Assembly (NCBI RefSeq): GCF_004027225.2
Contig: NC_046358.1
Location: 1,172,911 to 1,236,910 of the forward strand
Length of the DNA: 64,000 nt
Source: Strigops habroptila
Lineage: Eukaryota; Chordata; Aves; Psittaciformes; Psittacidae
Reading direction: 5' to 3'
Shown: positions 31,601 through 43,802 of the stretch, piece after piece
Layout: every line of letters starts with the position of its first letter
Numbering within the stretch: position 1 is the stretch's first letter
Program-made: the position numbers and the translations under genes
Notes under the pieces: model-generated
The model's database searches: none
Told to the model about the DNA's origin: nothing
Seen by the model: the letters and a program-made list of their open reading frames with translations, nothing else

Positions 31601-34433
31601 CAAGCATTAAAAAGCTACTGGTATTTTTTTATACTCATTTCACATAAAGAGGCCACTTCTAAAGAGAAGATACATATCTCTAAACCAGCTCTTTCCAGTT
31701 CCGAATACTCTTCAGCCATGTAAACATTTTTAAGTCACTGGAAGGTAACAGTCTTGCATTAATTACTATTTAACAAAACATCTAATGATGTTCACCTACT
31801 GTTCTCAGTGCTGAAGTGCTGCAGTATCTTTGCCAGGTACCCGCTGTTTGCAAGGTCAGTCATAGCCCCAGGACAGTTTGGAATCAGCAGTGCATGGTAC
31901 CTAGCACCTGGGGAGGAGGAAAGGATAAACTCATTGTAATATAAGTGACAACTAAAAGAGTCTGACCATAAATCCTTCTCAGATTTGAAAAAACTAAGAC
32001 AATACCACATAACCCAGTCAAAACGTCACTCAATGAACTAAAGTAACTAACAGATCTATGTGGAGCAGAGAAAAAGGTCTTTATTAGGACAAAGAATCTG
32101 GCAGTGTGCAAGACCAGGCTGGACCGGGCTTGGAGCAACCTGCTCTAGTGGCAGGTGTCCCTGCCCATGGCAGGGGGTTGGAACTGGAGGAGCTTTAAGG
32201 TCCCTTCCAGCCCAAACCACTCTGGGATTCTATGATTTTTAATGAGACATTCTTACCTGAGCAAAACCTCTCCCCTAAAGACCCAACACTAAGCAGCACC
32301 CATTTCCCTGATAAATGGAGATGACACACAGGTGAGCAGTAAATCCCTTACCATCAATGGACTCCAGCTTGGCAGGGCTGGCATAGGATTTCATGCGGAA
32401 GTCCTGGATCCAGCGCATGTTGCTCTCATTCACATCCACAAAATCAATTGGCTTTCCCTAAGGAAAACACAGTTTGGAGCCTGCAGTTAGCATCGCTACA
32501 TAGACACCCATTACACTTCTTGAAACATAACCATGGGGGAGATTGAGACACTTCAGCTCTCAAAAAACTGAAGTTTCCCACTTTTCCTACTGAAGTAGTT
32601 CTAATAGTTCCCCCTCCACTCTTTGTGGGGAACAGATAGTAGACAGAGAAGTTCAGAACTATTCTCAGAACTAACTGGGGGAGTTCTCTCTCCCAGCTGA
32701 GAGAGCTGGGCTGGGGCAGCCTGCAGAAGAGAAGGCTCCTGAAGGGGAGACCTCAGAGCAGCTCCAGTGCCCAAAGGGGCTCCAGGAAACCTGGAGAGGG
32801 GCTTTGGACAAGGGCCTGCAGGGACAGGACAAAGGGAATGGCTTTAACCTGCCAGAGGGGAGATTGAGATGAGCTCTTAGGCAGAAGCTCTTCCCTGTGA
32901 GGGTGCTGAGGCGCTGGCACAGGGTGCCCAGAGAAGCTGTGGCTGCCCCATCCCTGGCAGTGTTCAAGGCCAGGTTGGACACAGGGGCTTGGAGCAACCT
33001 GCTCTAGTGGAAGGTGTCCTCGCCCGTGGCAGGGCACTGGGACTGGACGAGCTTTAAGGTCCCTTCCAACAGTCTGGGATTTAATCTATGACAGAACCAT
33101 ACAGGAAGCATTCATTCACTTCAATATTAAGAAAACAGAACTAAAATAAGTCCCTTTACCTGCAAAGCAAATAAAACACCTCTCAAAAAGATTTAGTACA
33201 ACTCTCTTGTCAATTGCAAAATCAATTGGTTTCAGGCTGAAATCATAGTAACTGCCCATTTTTACTTACCCCAGGAGTTGCAACTTGCAGATTAAAAGCA
33301 GAACTAGTCAGTGTAAAGCAGTGAAGGAATGACTGGGCTGATACACCTGGAAAACAGTGTCCAACAACTTTAGGATGCAACAGTTGTATTTTAATCCTAG
33401 CAAAGTACACAAGCTTGGGGGTTTTGCTCATCTTAGAAGCTCTCAGTAACTTCAGAAGGTTATTTTAAGATGTCAGAAATGCACAGCCTTCACTACAGGT
33501 GAGCTGTGTGTTGAGAAATACATGAAGAAGGTACTCTAGTTGTCTGGGGTGAGGAGCTACAGGGAGGGCAGAGGGAAGGAAACGAGTTTGGCTTCACCCA
33601 GGTATATATACATGGAAGCACAGTTTAGCACCCCATGTGCTCAGCAGCAGGTACACACAGAGGGGAAAACCAGGAGGTATTCAGCAGCACAGCTGTGCAG
33701 AGCAGCACATGTGCAGATGTGCACTGCACGTGAGCACTCAAGGCAGGCAAAAACATCTGTGCACAACACAGCTGCACAAGCAGTGCAGGGACACACCAGT
33801 GCAGGGCAGCACTGACCCTCCTGCCTGCACCCACCTCTGAGCTGTTGACCTGCATTGATGGGATCCCCTCTCAGGCTGCTCTTCTCCAGACTAACCAGGC
33901 CCAGCTCCCACAGCCTCTCCTCATCAGAGAGATGCTCCAGTCTCCTTGTGGCCTCCCCTGGACCTTCTCCTTGTCTTTCTTGTGCTGAGGAGCCCAGCAC
34001 TGGACACAGAGCTCCAGACATGGCCTCACCAGGGTCGAGCAGAGGGGGAGCATCACCTCCCTGACCTGCTGCCACACTCCTCCCCATGCACCCAGGGTAC
34101 TCCTGTCCCTCCTGCCCGCAGGGGCACACTGCAGGCTCAGTCAGTTTATCATCCACCACCACTCGCAGCTCCTCCCCAGTCAACTGCTCCAGGAGGACGC
34201 CCATGCACTGCGAGGCAAAGGACCCGCACGCAAGGAACCGGCCACACAAGCCTGAGGCGGGGAAGGGGAGATGGAAACAGGGGACCCGAAGGCCGGAGGA
34301 TCGCGCACAGCCGCCGCGCCGAAGGAAGGAGCGGGACCCGGCGAACCAGGGGTTTCCCCCCTGACAGCGTCTCACCCGCGGCCGCGGCGCTGGCGACGAT
34401 GAGGCAGGTCGGCTTGCCCAGCCGGTCCGACAT
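25627..34433 (-). CDS. GATD1: GATD1, class-I glutamine amidotransferase-like (DJ-1/PfpI fold)
   Basis: Formerly PDDC1. Exons on minus, in order: 34433-34376, 33346-33270, 32457-32352, 31907-31800, 31201-31107, 30119-30026 and 29302-29191, all GT-AG and in phase. Landmarks: [107 protein letters not shown] and [16 protein letters not shown]. At the nucleophile-elbow position the sequence reads VGHG and not the catalytic xCHG of the DJ-1/PfpI family, so classical amidotransferase or protease chemistry is doubtful; its role is not established. Exon 7 ends ...CNV+AG. A last exon G-AAG-TGA (RK-stop, as I recall the human end) would give 218 residues against about 220 in human. Two matching spots exist, 25633-25627 and 26407-26401, so the left boundary is uncertain. 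Upstream in-frame ATGs could add a Pro-rich leader. Confidence 0.9.
26160..26165 (-). promoter_or_regulatory. AATAAA polyadenylation signal candidate for GATD1
   Basis: On the minus strand the sequence reads 'gagaaaataaatgta', about 240 bases beyond the GATD1 terminal-exon candidate at 26401. This mildly favours that candidate over 25627. Another AATAAA on minus lies at about 28070, inside the last intron if either candidate is right. Confidence 0.3.
29606..29868 (-). mobile_element. CR1 LINE internal 3' segment, antisense
   Basis: In GATD1 intron 6. It begins at 'cttcctaagagctcatctc' and ends 'cttgctcaagcaggtcc', so the last roughly 220 bases and the octamer tail of the element are missing. 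A normal target-primed insertion keeps the 3' end, so later deletion or rearrangement is implied. Confidence 0.85.
32097..32236 (+). mobile_element. CR1 LINE extreme 3' end, sense
   Basis: From 'ctggcagtgtgcaagacc' to the tail 'gggattctatgattttt', in GATD1 intron 3, antisense to that gene. Confidence 0.85.
32690..33090 (+). mobile_element. CR1 LINE 3' fragment, sense, long copy
   Basis: From 'tcccagctgagagagctgg' via 'gagaagagaaggctcctga' to 'aacagtctgggatttaatc'. Majority subfamily, in GATD1 intron 2. Confidence 0.9.
33866..34165 (-). mobile_element. CR1 LINE upstream segment, antisense, diverged
   Basis: Contains 'cttctccagactaaccagg', 'cagcactggacacagagct' and 'ggggcacactgcaggctca'. From memory this is the CR1 region upstream of the 3' end. 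No 3' tail is present. It sits in GATD1 intron 1, close to the CpG-rich first exon. Confidence 0.75.
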
Positions 34434-34640
34434 GGCGGCACCCGGCCGCGGAGGGGGAGGCGGCGGCGGCGCCCGTCTCCTCATGGGGCTGCGCATGCGC
34501 AAGGGAACGCTGAGGGGAGCGGGCAGCGGGTCGGCGGTGAGGGGCCCGGGGAGCCGCGGAGCCTTTTAACCCTTCGGGCACAGCGCAGGGGATCATGCGG
34601 GGCACCTGGTGCCACGTCCCGCCCCGCTGCCGTGCCCCGG
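34180..34640. promoter_or_regulatory. CpG-rich GATD1 promoter with NRF1-type palindrome
   Basis: CpG-dense region around the GATD1 first exon. A perfect palindrome TGCGCATGCGCA at 34490-34501, 57 bases upstream of the chosen ATG, matches the NRF1 consensus, common in housekeeping promoters. No TATA box is seen. Confidence 0.75.
34490..34501. promoter_or_regulatory. NRF1 binding site candidate
   Basis: TGCGCATGCGCA is a perfect 12-base palindrome containing the NRF1 core GCGCATGCGC. It overlaps upstream ATG triplets on the GATD1 strand. Confidence 0.65.
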
Positions 34641-34785
34641 GGAGGGTTATGTCTGTATTAATATGTTTTACCTCATTAAATAGGGGTGAAACACTGAGGA
34701 CTGCTTGTAGGGACCACCCTGCCTCAGAGGAGGGAAACGAGTGACACCGCGGTGTGGACTGGAAATGAAAAGGCGTTCGTGTGCG

Positions 34786-34950
34786 GATGCCCCGTCCCTG
34801 GCAGTGTTCAAGGCCAGGTTGGACACAGGGGCTTGGAGCAACCTGCTCTAGTGGAAGGTGTTCCTGCCCGTGGCAGGGGGTTAGAGGTGGAGGAGCTTTA
34901 AGGTCCCTTCCAACACAAACCATTCTATGAGTCTATGATGATTCTATGAA
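34786..34950 (+). mobile_element. CR1 LINE extreme 3' end, sense
   Basis: From 'gatgccccgtccctgg' to a good octamer tail at 34918-34948 ('attctatgagtctatga'). It lies just upstream of the GATD1 promoter island. Confidence 0.9.
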
Positions 34951-35189
34951 ATGTCGCTAATTTTCGATGCCCACATCCAACTGCAGTGCTGGGTTTCAAA
35001 CCTCATGCTCTAAACTACGCAAAGTCCCTCCTCAGCCGATTGATCACCACATCTTTCCACAAAGCCCCAACCATCACAGATCACAGTTTATTAGTTCTGT
35101 GTTTTTGACACATGGGTAAGGAGGAACAAAACCCCTTTGAGACCCCCCCCCCCGCAGTCCTGATCCAGCTCTGGGGCAACAGCATAAGA

Positions 35190-35572
35190 GGGACGTGGAG
35201 CTGTTGGAGCGAGGCCAGAGGAGGCCCCGGAGCTGCTGCGAGGGCTGGAGCAGCTCTGCTCTGGAGCCAGGCTGAGAGAGCTGGGCTGGAGCAGCCTGGA
35301 GAAGAGAAGGCTCCTGAAGGGGAGACCTTAGAGCAGCTCCAGTGCCTAAAGGGGCTCCAGGAAACCTGGAGAGGGGCTTTGGACAAGGGCCTGGAGGGAC
35401 AGGCCAAGGAGAATGGCTTTAACCTGCCAGAGGGGAGATTGAGATGAGCTCTGAGGCAGAAGCTCTTCCCTGTGAGGGTGCTGAGGCGCTGGCACAGGGT
35501 GCCCAGAGAAGCTGTGATGAATTTGATGATCTTTAAGGTCCCTTCCAACCCAAACCATACAGATTCTGTGAT
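35190..35572 (+). mobile_element. CR1 LINE 3' fragment, sense, with internal deletion
   Basis: The 5' end reaches 'gacgtggagctgttggagc', one of the furthest in the window. At about 35514 it jumps from 'cccagagaagctgtg' directly to 'gatgatctttaaggtccc', losing about 130 bases present in every other copy, then ends 'ccatacagattctgtgat'. Confidence 0.9.
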
Positions 35573-37521
35573 AAGTCCAAGCTGTTTTTATGTTATTGCC
35601 TTCATCCGTTATTGGCTTAAGCTGGTTTTAAGCTATTCTAAATTATCTCTCAGGTTTTGCTTTTGATACCTCTCACCGTTAGGATGAATAACCTCAGGGA
35701 TGTTGTGGAGGGACAGACATACATTCTGCTCTTTCACATCCCTGAACTAATCCCACAACTAGTTATATTATACAGGATGGTATGAGACACACGTGTATCT
35801 GTAAGAGTGGTTTGCTGGAAAAGGATGATGGGTGAAACCCATGGATGAAGGACTGGGTCATTTCCTGGAGCCACTGGAACGAGCATCAGACCTGCAAACT
35901 AAATAAAGTCACCCAAACCTTCCCGAAGTTGTCCTTCCCATCCTTCATATCTGGTCTGGATTGCCTCCTTCGTGCTTGCTCTGTATCTTTAATGAGACAT
36001 TATTCCTTAAGGAAAACATTTGTGTATTGCAAGATTCCTTGCTTTTGTCTCTGTACTTTCTCTAAACCTTGTTCAGTGTAAGGATTCGCATTTTTCATCT
36101 CTGTTAATTGAATAGGTTTATCTCTCAATGGTTCCCAGTGTAGTATGAAGTGATAATGCCATTATAAAATGAGAGCTACAACATGAAGACAGCACAATTC
36201 TGCCTTTATTTTCATTTATTTATTTGAAAGGACCTAATTTCCAGCTTTCCTAAAGGAAATGTAGCTCATGCCATTGGGCTGGCTGCTTGTCCATCTCTTC
36301 AATCATTTGTGCATCAGTTTCTTTTTCTCTCCAAAAGTGTGTTCTGGATCCGTAAGCTGGTTAACTAGGGAGATACCTGGACGTTCCTCCTTCTTTGCTC
36401 CATCTTAACTCCCAGAAAATTATTTTAAAACCCCAAATAAACCCAAAGTGTATCTTTCACTATTGAGTTTAGCTACTGAGTGAAGGATTTAGTGCCACCC
36501 CAGCAGCCTAAGCCTTCATGGCACAGAGCATCACATTTATGCTCCTTAGTCCTTGCTTGTGAATCCAGTGCTTTTGCTAAAAGAAAACTCCTGTCTCAAA
36601 TCCTGCTCCATCAGCTCCTCCCACCCTCCCTTGACTGCCCCAAATACAAAGCATTAGAGGATGTGACAATGGTTTAAGGGGAAAAGATTTAAGAACAATC
36701 TTTTTGAGCATGCCCCAGTTGCTGGGAGATTAAATTGTCCAGTGATGTCTTAATACTTGATCTTTCCCTGCTTTCCAAATGATCTCCTGTTGAATTCTCT
36801 TCCAGCAAGCACTGGAAATGCTTTGCAGCCCTTCTCTGCTTCATTTGTGTGGTTAACAAATACAAGTAATAACAGCACAGTGATGGGATCACAAGGACAA
36901 TGAGTTATTTGCTGCTTCACACAGACCATTCTTTTTGACAGAGCCTGAATGTTACGGTTAATTCAAATCAGATGACTGCCTCCTCCTCAGATCTGGTGTG
37001 GTAGAACAGAACTGCCACATTTCTTGTTTATAACACAGTGATTTGGCACTGCATCATTTTCTGTGGTTAAATGGTGAGTAGAAGGGAGCAGGGAAAAGCA
37101 GAGCATAGTTTGAGCTAATTGTAAATGTAGCCTCTGATTTTCATACTTATTAAATTTCTATAAATACATGGAGGGCAGGAAGTAGATGAAACACAGAATG
37201 GATGGGTGGAACATAGCCAAAGCAGTGTTTGAAAGCACCGAGCTGATGTTATTGCTCCCTATCTTGGCAGCACAGCTGCACTGATGTGTCTCTGCCACTG
37301 CCCTCCTTGGCAGTGAGAAGACATACGTTTTTTGTTTGAAGGAGACACAAGAGGAAGATTCTGCAGCCTGTTCCCCCTCCTCTCTATCAAGCCAGCAGCA
37401 CTGTTTCATCTCAGGCCAAGGAGAACAGTCTGTACAGGTGCCTCCACTGAGTCCAAACTATAGGGAAACCTTCCAAGTTGTAGCATCCCTGATGCCTTCC
37501 CAGTCATGAGAAGGTAATTAG

Positions 37522-37872
37522 AATCCCAGCCTGGTTTGTGTTGGAAGGGAGTTTAAAGCTCCTCCAGTTCCAACCCCCTGCCACAGGCAGGGACACCTTC
37601 CACTAGAGCAGGTTGCTCCAAGCCCCTGTGTCCAACCTGGCCTTGAACACTGCCAGGGATGGGGCAGCCACAGCTTCTCTGGGCACCCTGTGCCAGCGCC
37701 TCAGCACCCTCACAGGGAAGAGCTTCTGCCTAAGAGCTCATTTCAATCTCCCCTCTGGCAGGTTAAAGCCATTCGCCTCGTTCTGTCCCTGCAGGCCCTT
37801 GTCCAAAGCTCCTCTCCAGGTTTCTTGTAGCCCCTTTAGGTATTGGAAGACTGTTATAAGGTCTCCCCTTGA
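37522..37872 (-). mobile_element. CR1 LINE 3' fragment, antisense
   Basis: From 'gaatcccagcctggtttg' to 'tattggaagactgttataag'. Majority-type core, with a slightly different far end (cctcgttctgtccctgcagg). Confidence 0.9.
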
Positions 37873-39767
37873 ACTTGACAGGTCAAGGGAATCCCTGGCT
37901 CACTGACCTGCAGGAACCCCTCTGGACATCAGCCAGGTATCCAGGGGATGGTTTACTCATGATGGATGCTTCCGGGCCAACTTAAAGACAAAACCCGTCA
38001 AACCACAGGGATTTGGGAGGGGAGAGGACCCAGCAAACTCTGCAGCCAAGCCTGGAGACCAGGGGATCACTGGGATCAGTAATGTTTCCTTTGTGGCTCT
38101 GGGCAAGTCTAATTCCATGCTTTAGCTTCCATGTGGGAATAACAATAATATTCCTTTGCCTGCTTTCCTCAGGCAGGCTGGCATTTAGTTGTGGCAGGAA
38201 CTGCCTTTGCTTACAGTTCTTACTGGAATTACTACTCCTAGCAAATACTAAACCTGTAGGAAGCATGGGCATGAGTAAGGAGGGAGAGGGAGAACAGCCA
38301 TTTTCACTCACACCCCCGCATACACAAAGATGCTCACAGGAGGAATTATACAATATATCTATGTGTGTATATATATCTCTGTATATAGTTTATTTCTCAC
38401 AATCCTGGTAAAGAGTTACAGGTGTACTGGGAATCATTTACAGTTTCACAGCATATGGAGTGGCCATACAGCTTCTGATGTGAGTAACATACAGTGTGTA
38501 GAGAGCACACGTTTCCAAACCCATCCACCCACCACTCATACAATGGGTTTTCAAAGCTAATACTAGATTCAGCTACATAGAAAGCCTGGAATATGGTTGG
38601 GTACAGCGTTGGGTGTTGTACAACACTGTCAGTCACAATGGGACAAGCTAAACTACTTTAATTTTCAATCTAGTATTTCTAGTCTACCTGCATTATTGCA
38701 TTTATACGCTTGTTTTTTGTTCAAAGTCAAAGTAAATAGAATACTATATGGGAAAGGAAAATTCTTGACTATTTTAGGATTTGAGCTGCAGCCCATACAA
38801 AGTGTCCATAGAAGCATAGACAAGGTTATAAATTCAACAAGGTATAAATTCGCTGGGTAGCTTTGTGTGTAGGTAGGTGTCCATTTCCCTCCAGGAAATG
38901 TGTCTTAGCAGCATATTGTTTCTGAAAGCAAAAACCAAACCAAACCTGTATGTTGAACACAGGTAAAGAAGTGTAAGTGACAAGTAAGTGTGTTTGTACA
39001 GGGAAGAAATCAAGGTGTTGCTCTGAAAATCACTATCCTTTAGAAAACACATGCAGGGGCTGACTCAAAACCCACTGATGCCATTGGGAAGATGCCTCTG
39101 AGGTAACAGCAGGCACTTCCCTGCTACCGGCATGAGTTTTCTGAGGGCTTTGGATCAGTCCCTGGAAAAGCAACAGAATCCAAGCAAACCATAAGGAAAA
39201 GAATCAAAATCCCCTGTAATCTGACCTTCACGTTCCCTTCCTACTATTTTAGTTGCTCCACCAATTTGTTATCAACCTGCACCTACCACTAGAAGAGAGT
39301 TGGTTTTCACTGGGGAATAGAGATTGCAACTCTTAGATATCAATGGAAATGGTCCTAAGCAATGACTTCGTAAAGGCACCAGGCTTTAGAAGGGCTGCTC
39401 AAAACTTAAGAAAGCCAAATTATTCACTTGTTGGTTGGTTTTAAACATGACAAAATCGTATGGGCACCCTTGTCCTTATCAAATCACCCCAGAAACTTGA
39501 GTGCTTGAAGCTGCCGTAGCAAAACCAGGGATACAATGCAGGTCTGTACAGTTGCAGAGATGATTAAAGGTTTCCTGGTGGGAGGTTTGGTATTGAAGCA
39601 TCATCGTGCACAGACAGAAAGAACCCATTGCTTTATTCTTGCTCTGCTGCACCAGGGCTCTGCATTCTGAGAAATGAAAGAATAGTGGAGTCATCTGTGA
39701 ATTTCAAGCTGGGATTAACTGAAAGAGAAACAGGAGCAAGAGTAACACGTTGTCCAAATCCTATTTT

Positions 39768-39842
39768 CCCTGCCCATGGCAGGGGGGTTGGAACTAGATG
39801 ATCTTAAGGTCCTTTCCAACTCTAACTATTCTATGATTCTAT
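39768..39842 (+). mobile_element. CR1 LINE tail, sense
   Basis: Last roughly 70 bases only: 'ctgcccatggcagggggg' to 'actattctatgattctat'. Confidence 0.85.
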
Positions 39843-40160
39843 TTAACCCACGTTATGTTTTTCAGCAAAGAAACCCAAAACAACTGTTTGATTTGAAGAG
39901 CAGAGTGGAGAGCACAAGTCCCCAGGTACTGCATGCCAGAGCACCCAGGCAGAGCACATGCTGTCCAGAGCAGCAATCAGAACTGTAGCAAATTGTAGAA
40001 CCAAACTCATGTATTTGGAAAGCCAGCAACTATAATCTTTCAAGCTTATGATACCAGCTTATCAGCATGGTTAGTTGAACAAAGTGTGAATTTTCAAGGC
40101 CCAGAACTCCTGCATTACTTCATCAAGTGGTAACACCCGAGCAGCCCATTCACACCAAAA

Positions 40161-40395
40161 GATCCTTGCAGTCTTCTGCATCCTCAATCCTTGCAGTCTT
40201 CTGCATCTTCAATCCTTGCAGTCTTCTGCATCCTCAATCCTTGCAGTCTTCTGCATCTTCAATCCTTGCAGTCTTCTGCATCCTCAATCCTTGCAGTCTT
40301 CTGCATCTTCAATCCTTGCAGTCTTCTGCATCTTCAATCCTTGCAGTCTTCTGCATCCTCCATCCTTGCAGTCTTCCACATCCTCAATCCTGCAG
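40161..40395 (+). repeat. 25-bp minisatellite, nine full units plus a partial
   Basis: Unit 'atccttgcagtcttctgcat' plus five bases (cctca or cttca). Nine full copies run from 40161 to 40385, followed by a degenerate start of a tenth. The variant position alternates C/T through units 1-6, giving a 50-bp higher-order period; the last units are more diverged. Because 25 is not a multiple of 3, all three forward frames stay open, so the open frames here are a by-product of the repeat. Confidence 0.95.
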
Positions 40396-43300
40396 CAGGC
40401 CCTGGCACAGGACCTGCTTCTTCAAGGCCAGCAGAAATGCAGGTGGTGGACATCAGCTGAGAACCAGCTCTTGAGCACTTGAGAATCTCTCTCCTCTGTG
40501 TTTCTGGTGCTCCAGTAACTGGAGGACTGAAGCAGCACTGGCTTTAGCCAAGTGTAATGTGTGCTCACGCTGTGTCAGCATCTCTTGAGCAGCCAGAACA
40601 CCTCCTGCCTGAGTGGCAGCAGCTTCAATTCTGAGCAGAGCTTGTGGCCATGCAGTGACTGACATGAAAAAGCAAAGATAAGAAAAGGACCTTCCAGCTG
40701 TGGCTTCCTCATCTGCTGATCTCCAGTAGCAGATAAGAGCGCTAAGAATCTTGCAGACTCAGACCCTCAAGCCTTAGCAATTAGGGCAGATGAAAGCTTC
40801 ACACATTCTGCATTGCTCTTGCAGTACTCTCTGACTGAACGTTGCCTCTGTCTTTCGTGTGGGGCCACCCAACATCTGCCTCAGCCTTGGGGCAGCGTTT
40901 GTGCCTAGCTGTGGAGAGGCCACATCTGCAGAGTTGCCTGGGATGAAAGTAGGGAAAGAGAATACGGTGCAGTAGCCAAAGAAGCAGTGAAGGATAAGAA
41001 ATTAATCAGATCTCCAGAAACCAATGGAGCCAGATCTGACATCTTCAGCCGAGGAATTTGGGCATTAAAAAGGAAAACAAGCCACAGGGCTGGACTTTCT
41101 CTTTCTTCAAAGAGAGAAAAAAGTCATCTTAAAACCCCTTTGCTCAACAGATTAAACTCTCCAGGGCCAGTCAAGGTAAAGTGATCTGGGCTGACCACAG
41201 CAAGATGCAATAAAAGAGATAGGAAAATAGTGTTGGACAGACCCAGGCAAGTCCAGCTGAATGGCACACAGGGCATGTTCCAAGCCAAGGTCTCAGTTAA
41301 ATTGCAGTAACCTCAGTAGCTCCTTGTGTCATCGTCTGGGCTGCTCAGTTCGAATTGATCTAGCTCAAGATCAGCTTTCTGTATAACTACCTTCTGTTCC
41401 ATGAACATAAGTTAAATACCCTCTCACTTTTACCATGTATTCACCACAACAGCTCAGATATCTTGTTCTGTGCCCTTTGACACTTAAAAGATAACTTCCC
41501 ATTAATGATTAAATACTACTTCAAATAGATAAACTTCAGGAGAGAACTAATCACCAGCTGAATCAGGGCAGGACAGTTTTTGAAGAGAACAACAGGCCAA
41601 AAACACTGCAGGAGAAATATTTAGGGACAAATGATGGGCTGAAAAGTCCATAAAACAGAAAGAGAGAGCTGAAAATGGCAGAAATAGAGCTGAAAAGCCC
41701 AGAGCAGCAATATTTGATCCATAGTACTAAGCAGACACTGCTCTCATCTCATCGCCCTCTCCTGGCTTCTTTAACCTGCAAAGCATAAATCCTGAAGTAC
41801 ATGGGCTGTATGGAAGCCCAGGAAGTTGCTGCACAGGCTTCATCACTCTTTGCAGTGGAGTTGTCAACGGAGTGTCACTCCTAAGACCTAAAACGTGCAG
41901 GAAGCCCAGGTCACATCTTCAGCATCAGTAGCTTTATCCCTGAAAGAGTGAAGGACATCTCTGGGTGTTAATGACAGGAAACATCCCACTTCCAGCCTCC
42001 TGCACTGAGAGTTCAACTTAGATATAGAGTTTTTATTATCCAGACCAAAGCCAATTCTCTTCATGAGGGGAGGTGCCCAACCTGTAAAGCAGAACTGCAG
42101 TCAGTTGGTGAAGAGATTACATGATGTGGTTGTCTGCTCCTGTGCCTTGGGAGATGTCTCCTGGCTTCATGATGATGGGAATGAGACAGCAGCAAGATGC
42201 TACATGGCCTGGGAAGGGAACCAGCATCCCTGCTCTAACATGAAGTCCCAGACTAAGAGGATGGAAGTGCACATAGGTTGGATTTTCAGTCCTCTTAGTA
42301 TGTGAAAAACGGAACACAGCACTTCGAAATGCCCAAGCCATAAACTTGCAATTTCCTTTAATCATACAAAATTGGTTGTAGAAAACTTCAGGTCTTTTTC
42401 TTGCTTCACAAACCCTTTAACATCGAATAGAGGCAGCAAAAATTCCTTTGGAAAAGTCAGTTAGCAAATGTTAACTTGCGTGGAATCAGAATTGGTCGTT
42501 TTTCCTTATGTCCAAGAAAAATAAATAGAAGTGGATGGGGTATAAAAGTTAATGCGTCCTTATCAAAACTGTGAAGATGGTGAAATTGTTCTCTCTTCTC
42601 TGCATATCTCTCTACCTTTTCTTGTACCCTCTCAGAAGCACTGACTTGAATCTCGGTGTAGAGCTGATTGAAATTCCAAGAATTCCACCTCTCAAGTACA
42701 TTTTGTCATTGCCTTCCTTCTTTGGTTTGTTTCTTGAAGGATAAGTTTCCTCTCACATCTTCAGGACTGTTCATTCCAGCCAATTCCAAGAATAGATAGA
42801 AGGATGCTGACTTCTAAACCCCAGTGGCAGTTCCAGGAAAGGAAGGGAAGTTTTTAAGGCAGAAATCATCTCTCACCAGCTCCTGGGGTTTTAGTTACGC
42901 TGTTGTTGTCTATACACAAACATTAATGTAGGTGTAAGCATGGTTGTGAGGTAAGACCAAAGACTTTCCTTACATTCAGCAGCAGGACTAAGGAACGTTT
43001 TTGTCAGTTCAAAAAGAAACCATGCCATTGGGATGAGTTTCCATTTTACAGTGACCTGCAATTGTATCCCTGGTGCCCTCAAAGGCCTGAGCAGAATATG
43101 GTGAAGCCAATGGAAAACTTGTTTTCAGTAGCCCACGGATCAACTCCTAAACTCTGATTCAGCAGAGACATAAAACCATTTTTAACTTATCACTCAATCT
43201 AAGGGAACAAAGCAGTGCTTCAGGGCAAGTGCCTGCCCAGTGCTTTAAGCATGAGGTGAACAGCACCTGCAGGAAAGCATTCTTACCCTGCTGAAAACAC

Positions 43301-43775
43301 TGCTGCATTATCCTTCAGCTTCCAGATTTGCTTGCATCCTGCTGCAGAACTTAATAGGAATAACAGGACTTATCCATAGTAGAAAGAGGAAGCAGAAGTG
43401 TGATCCATTTCATCTTAAAGCTAGAAGCATCAAAAAACCTTCTACTAAGTTGCCCAAGAGAACATAATGACATCTTTATAGTTGACTAAAACTTACGGCT
43501 CTTTAAAAACAGATTGAGATCAGGTGTAGTAATTGAATCTCTAGTTTTAGTGATAAGCTACAATGTCTTCAAATTCATAATTTATAGACTTAATCAAAGG
43601 AGTAAACTAGCAATCTAGATCTCTTCAAACCCCAAACACAGAATCTGGTTAGAGTTAAGCATTAATTCATTCTCCACACGGAGATATCACTAGAAGGACT
43701 TCATATCACAAACACCACACAAAGAAGAACATCAAGCAAATAACGGCGTGTGCTCAGTACGAGAAAAGACAACTA

Positions 43776-43781
43776 TTTATT
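43776..43781 (-). promoter_or_regulatory. AATAAA polyadenylation signal candidate
   Basis: On minus: 'gctaaataaatagttg'. It follows a possible stop codon at 43803-43805 by about 20 bases and is also 4.1 kb beyond the CEND1 stop. It could end a short terminal exon or a long CEND1 3' UTR. Confidence 0.4.
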
Positions 43782-43802
43782 TAGCACAGCGAGTTCAATC
43801 AT

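Larger units (their letters stand above)
34641..43770. other. Spacer between the GATD1 promoter and the 43.8 kb polyA signal
   Basis: No recognisable exon or RNA gene. It holds four CR1 fragments and the 25-bp minisatellite (listed separately), an 11-C run at 35143-35153, and a small TA/TG microsatellite at 38347-38392. The rest is unremarkable AT-moderate sequence with scattered short open frames. Confidence 0.5.

Noticed and set aside
33641-34441. 266-codon open frame on - across the GATD1 first exon
   Set aside because: Different frame from GATD1; it crosses a CR1 segment and the CpG island. GATD1 exon 1 explains the real coding content.
40161-40395. CRISPR-like array
   Set aside because: Units are contiguous without spacers, in a vertebrate genome; it is a minisatellite.
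40127-40482. Three overlapping open frames with repeats like SSASSILAVFC
   Set aside because: Produced by the 25-bp minisatellite, which is open in all three frames by construction.
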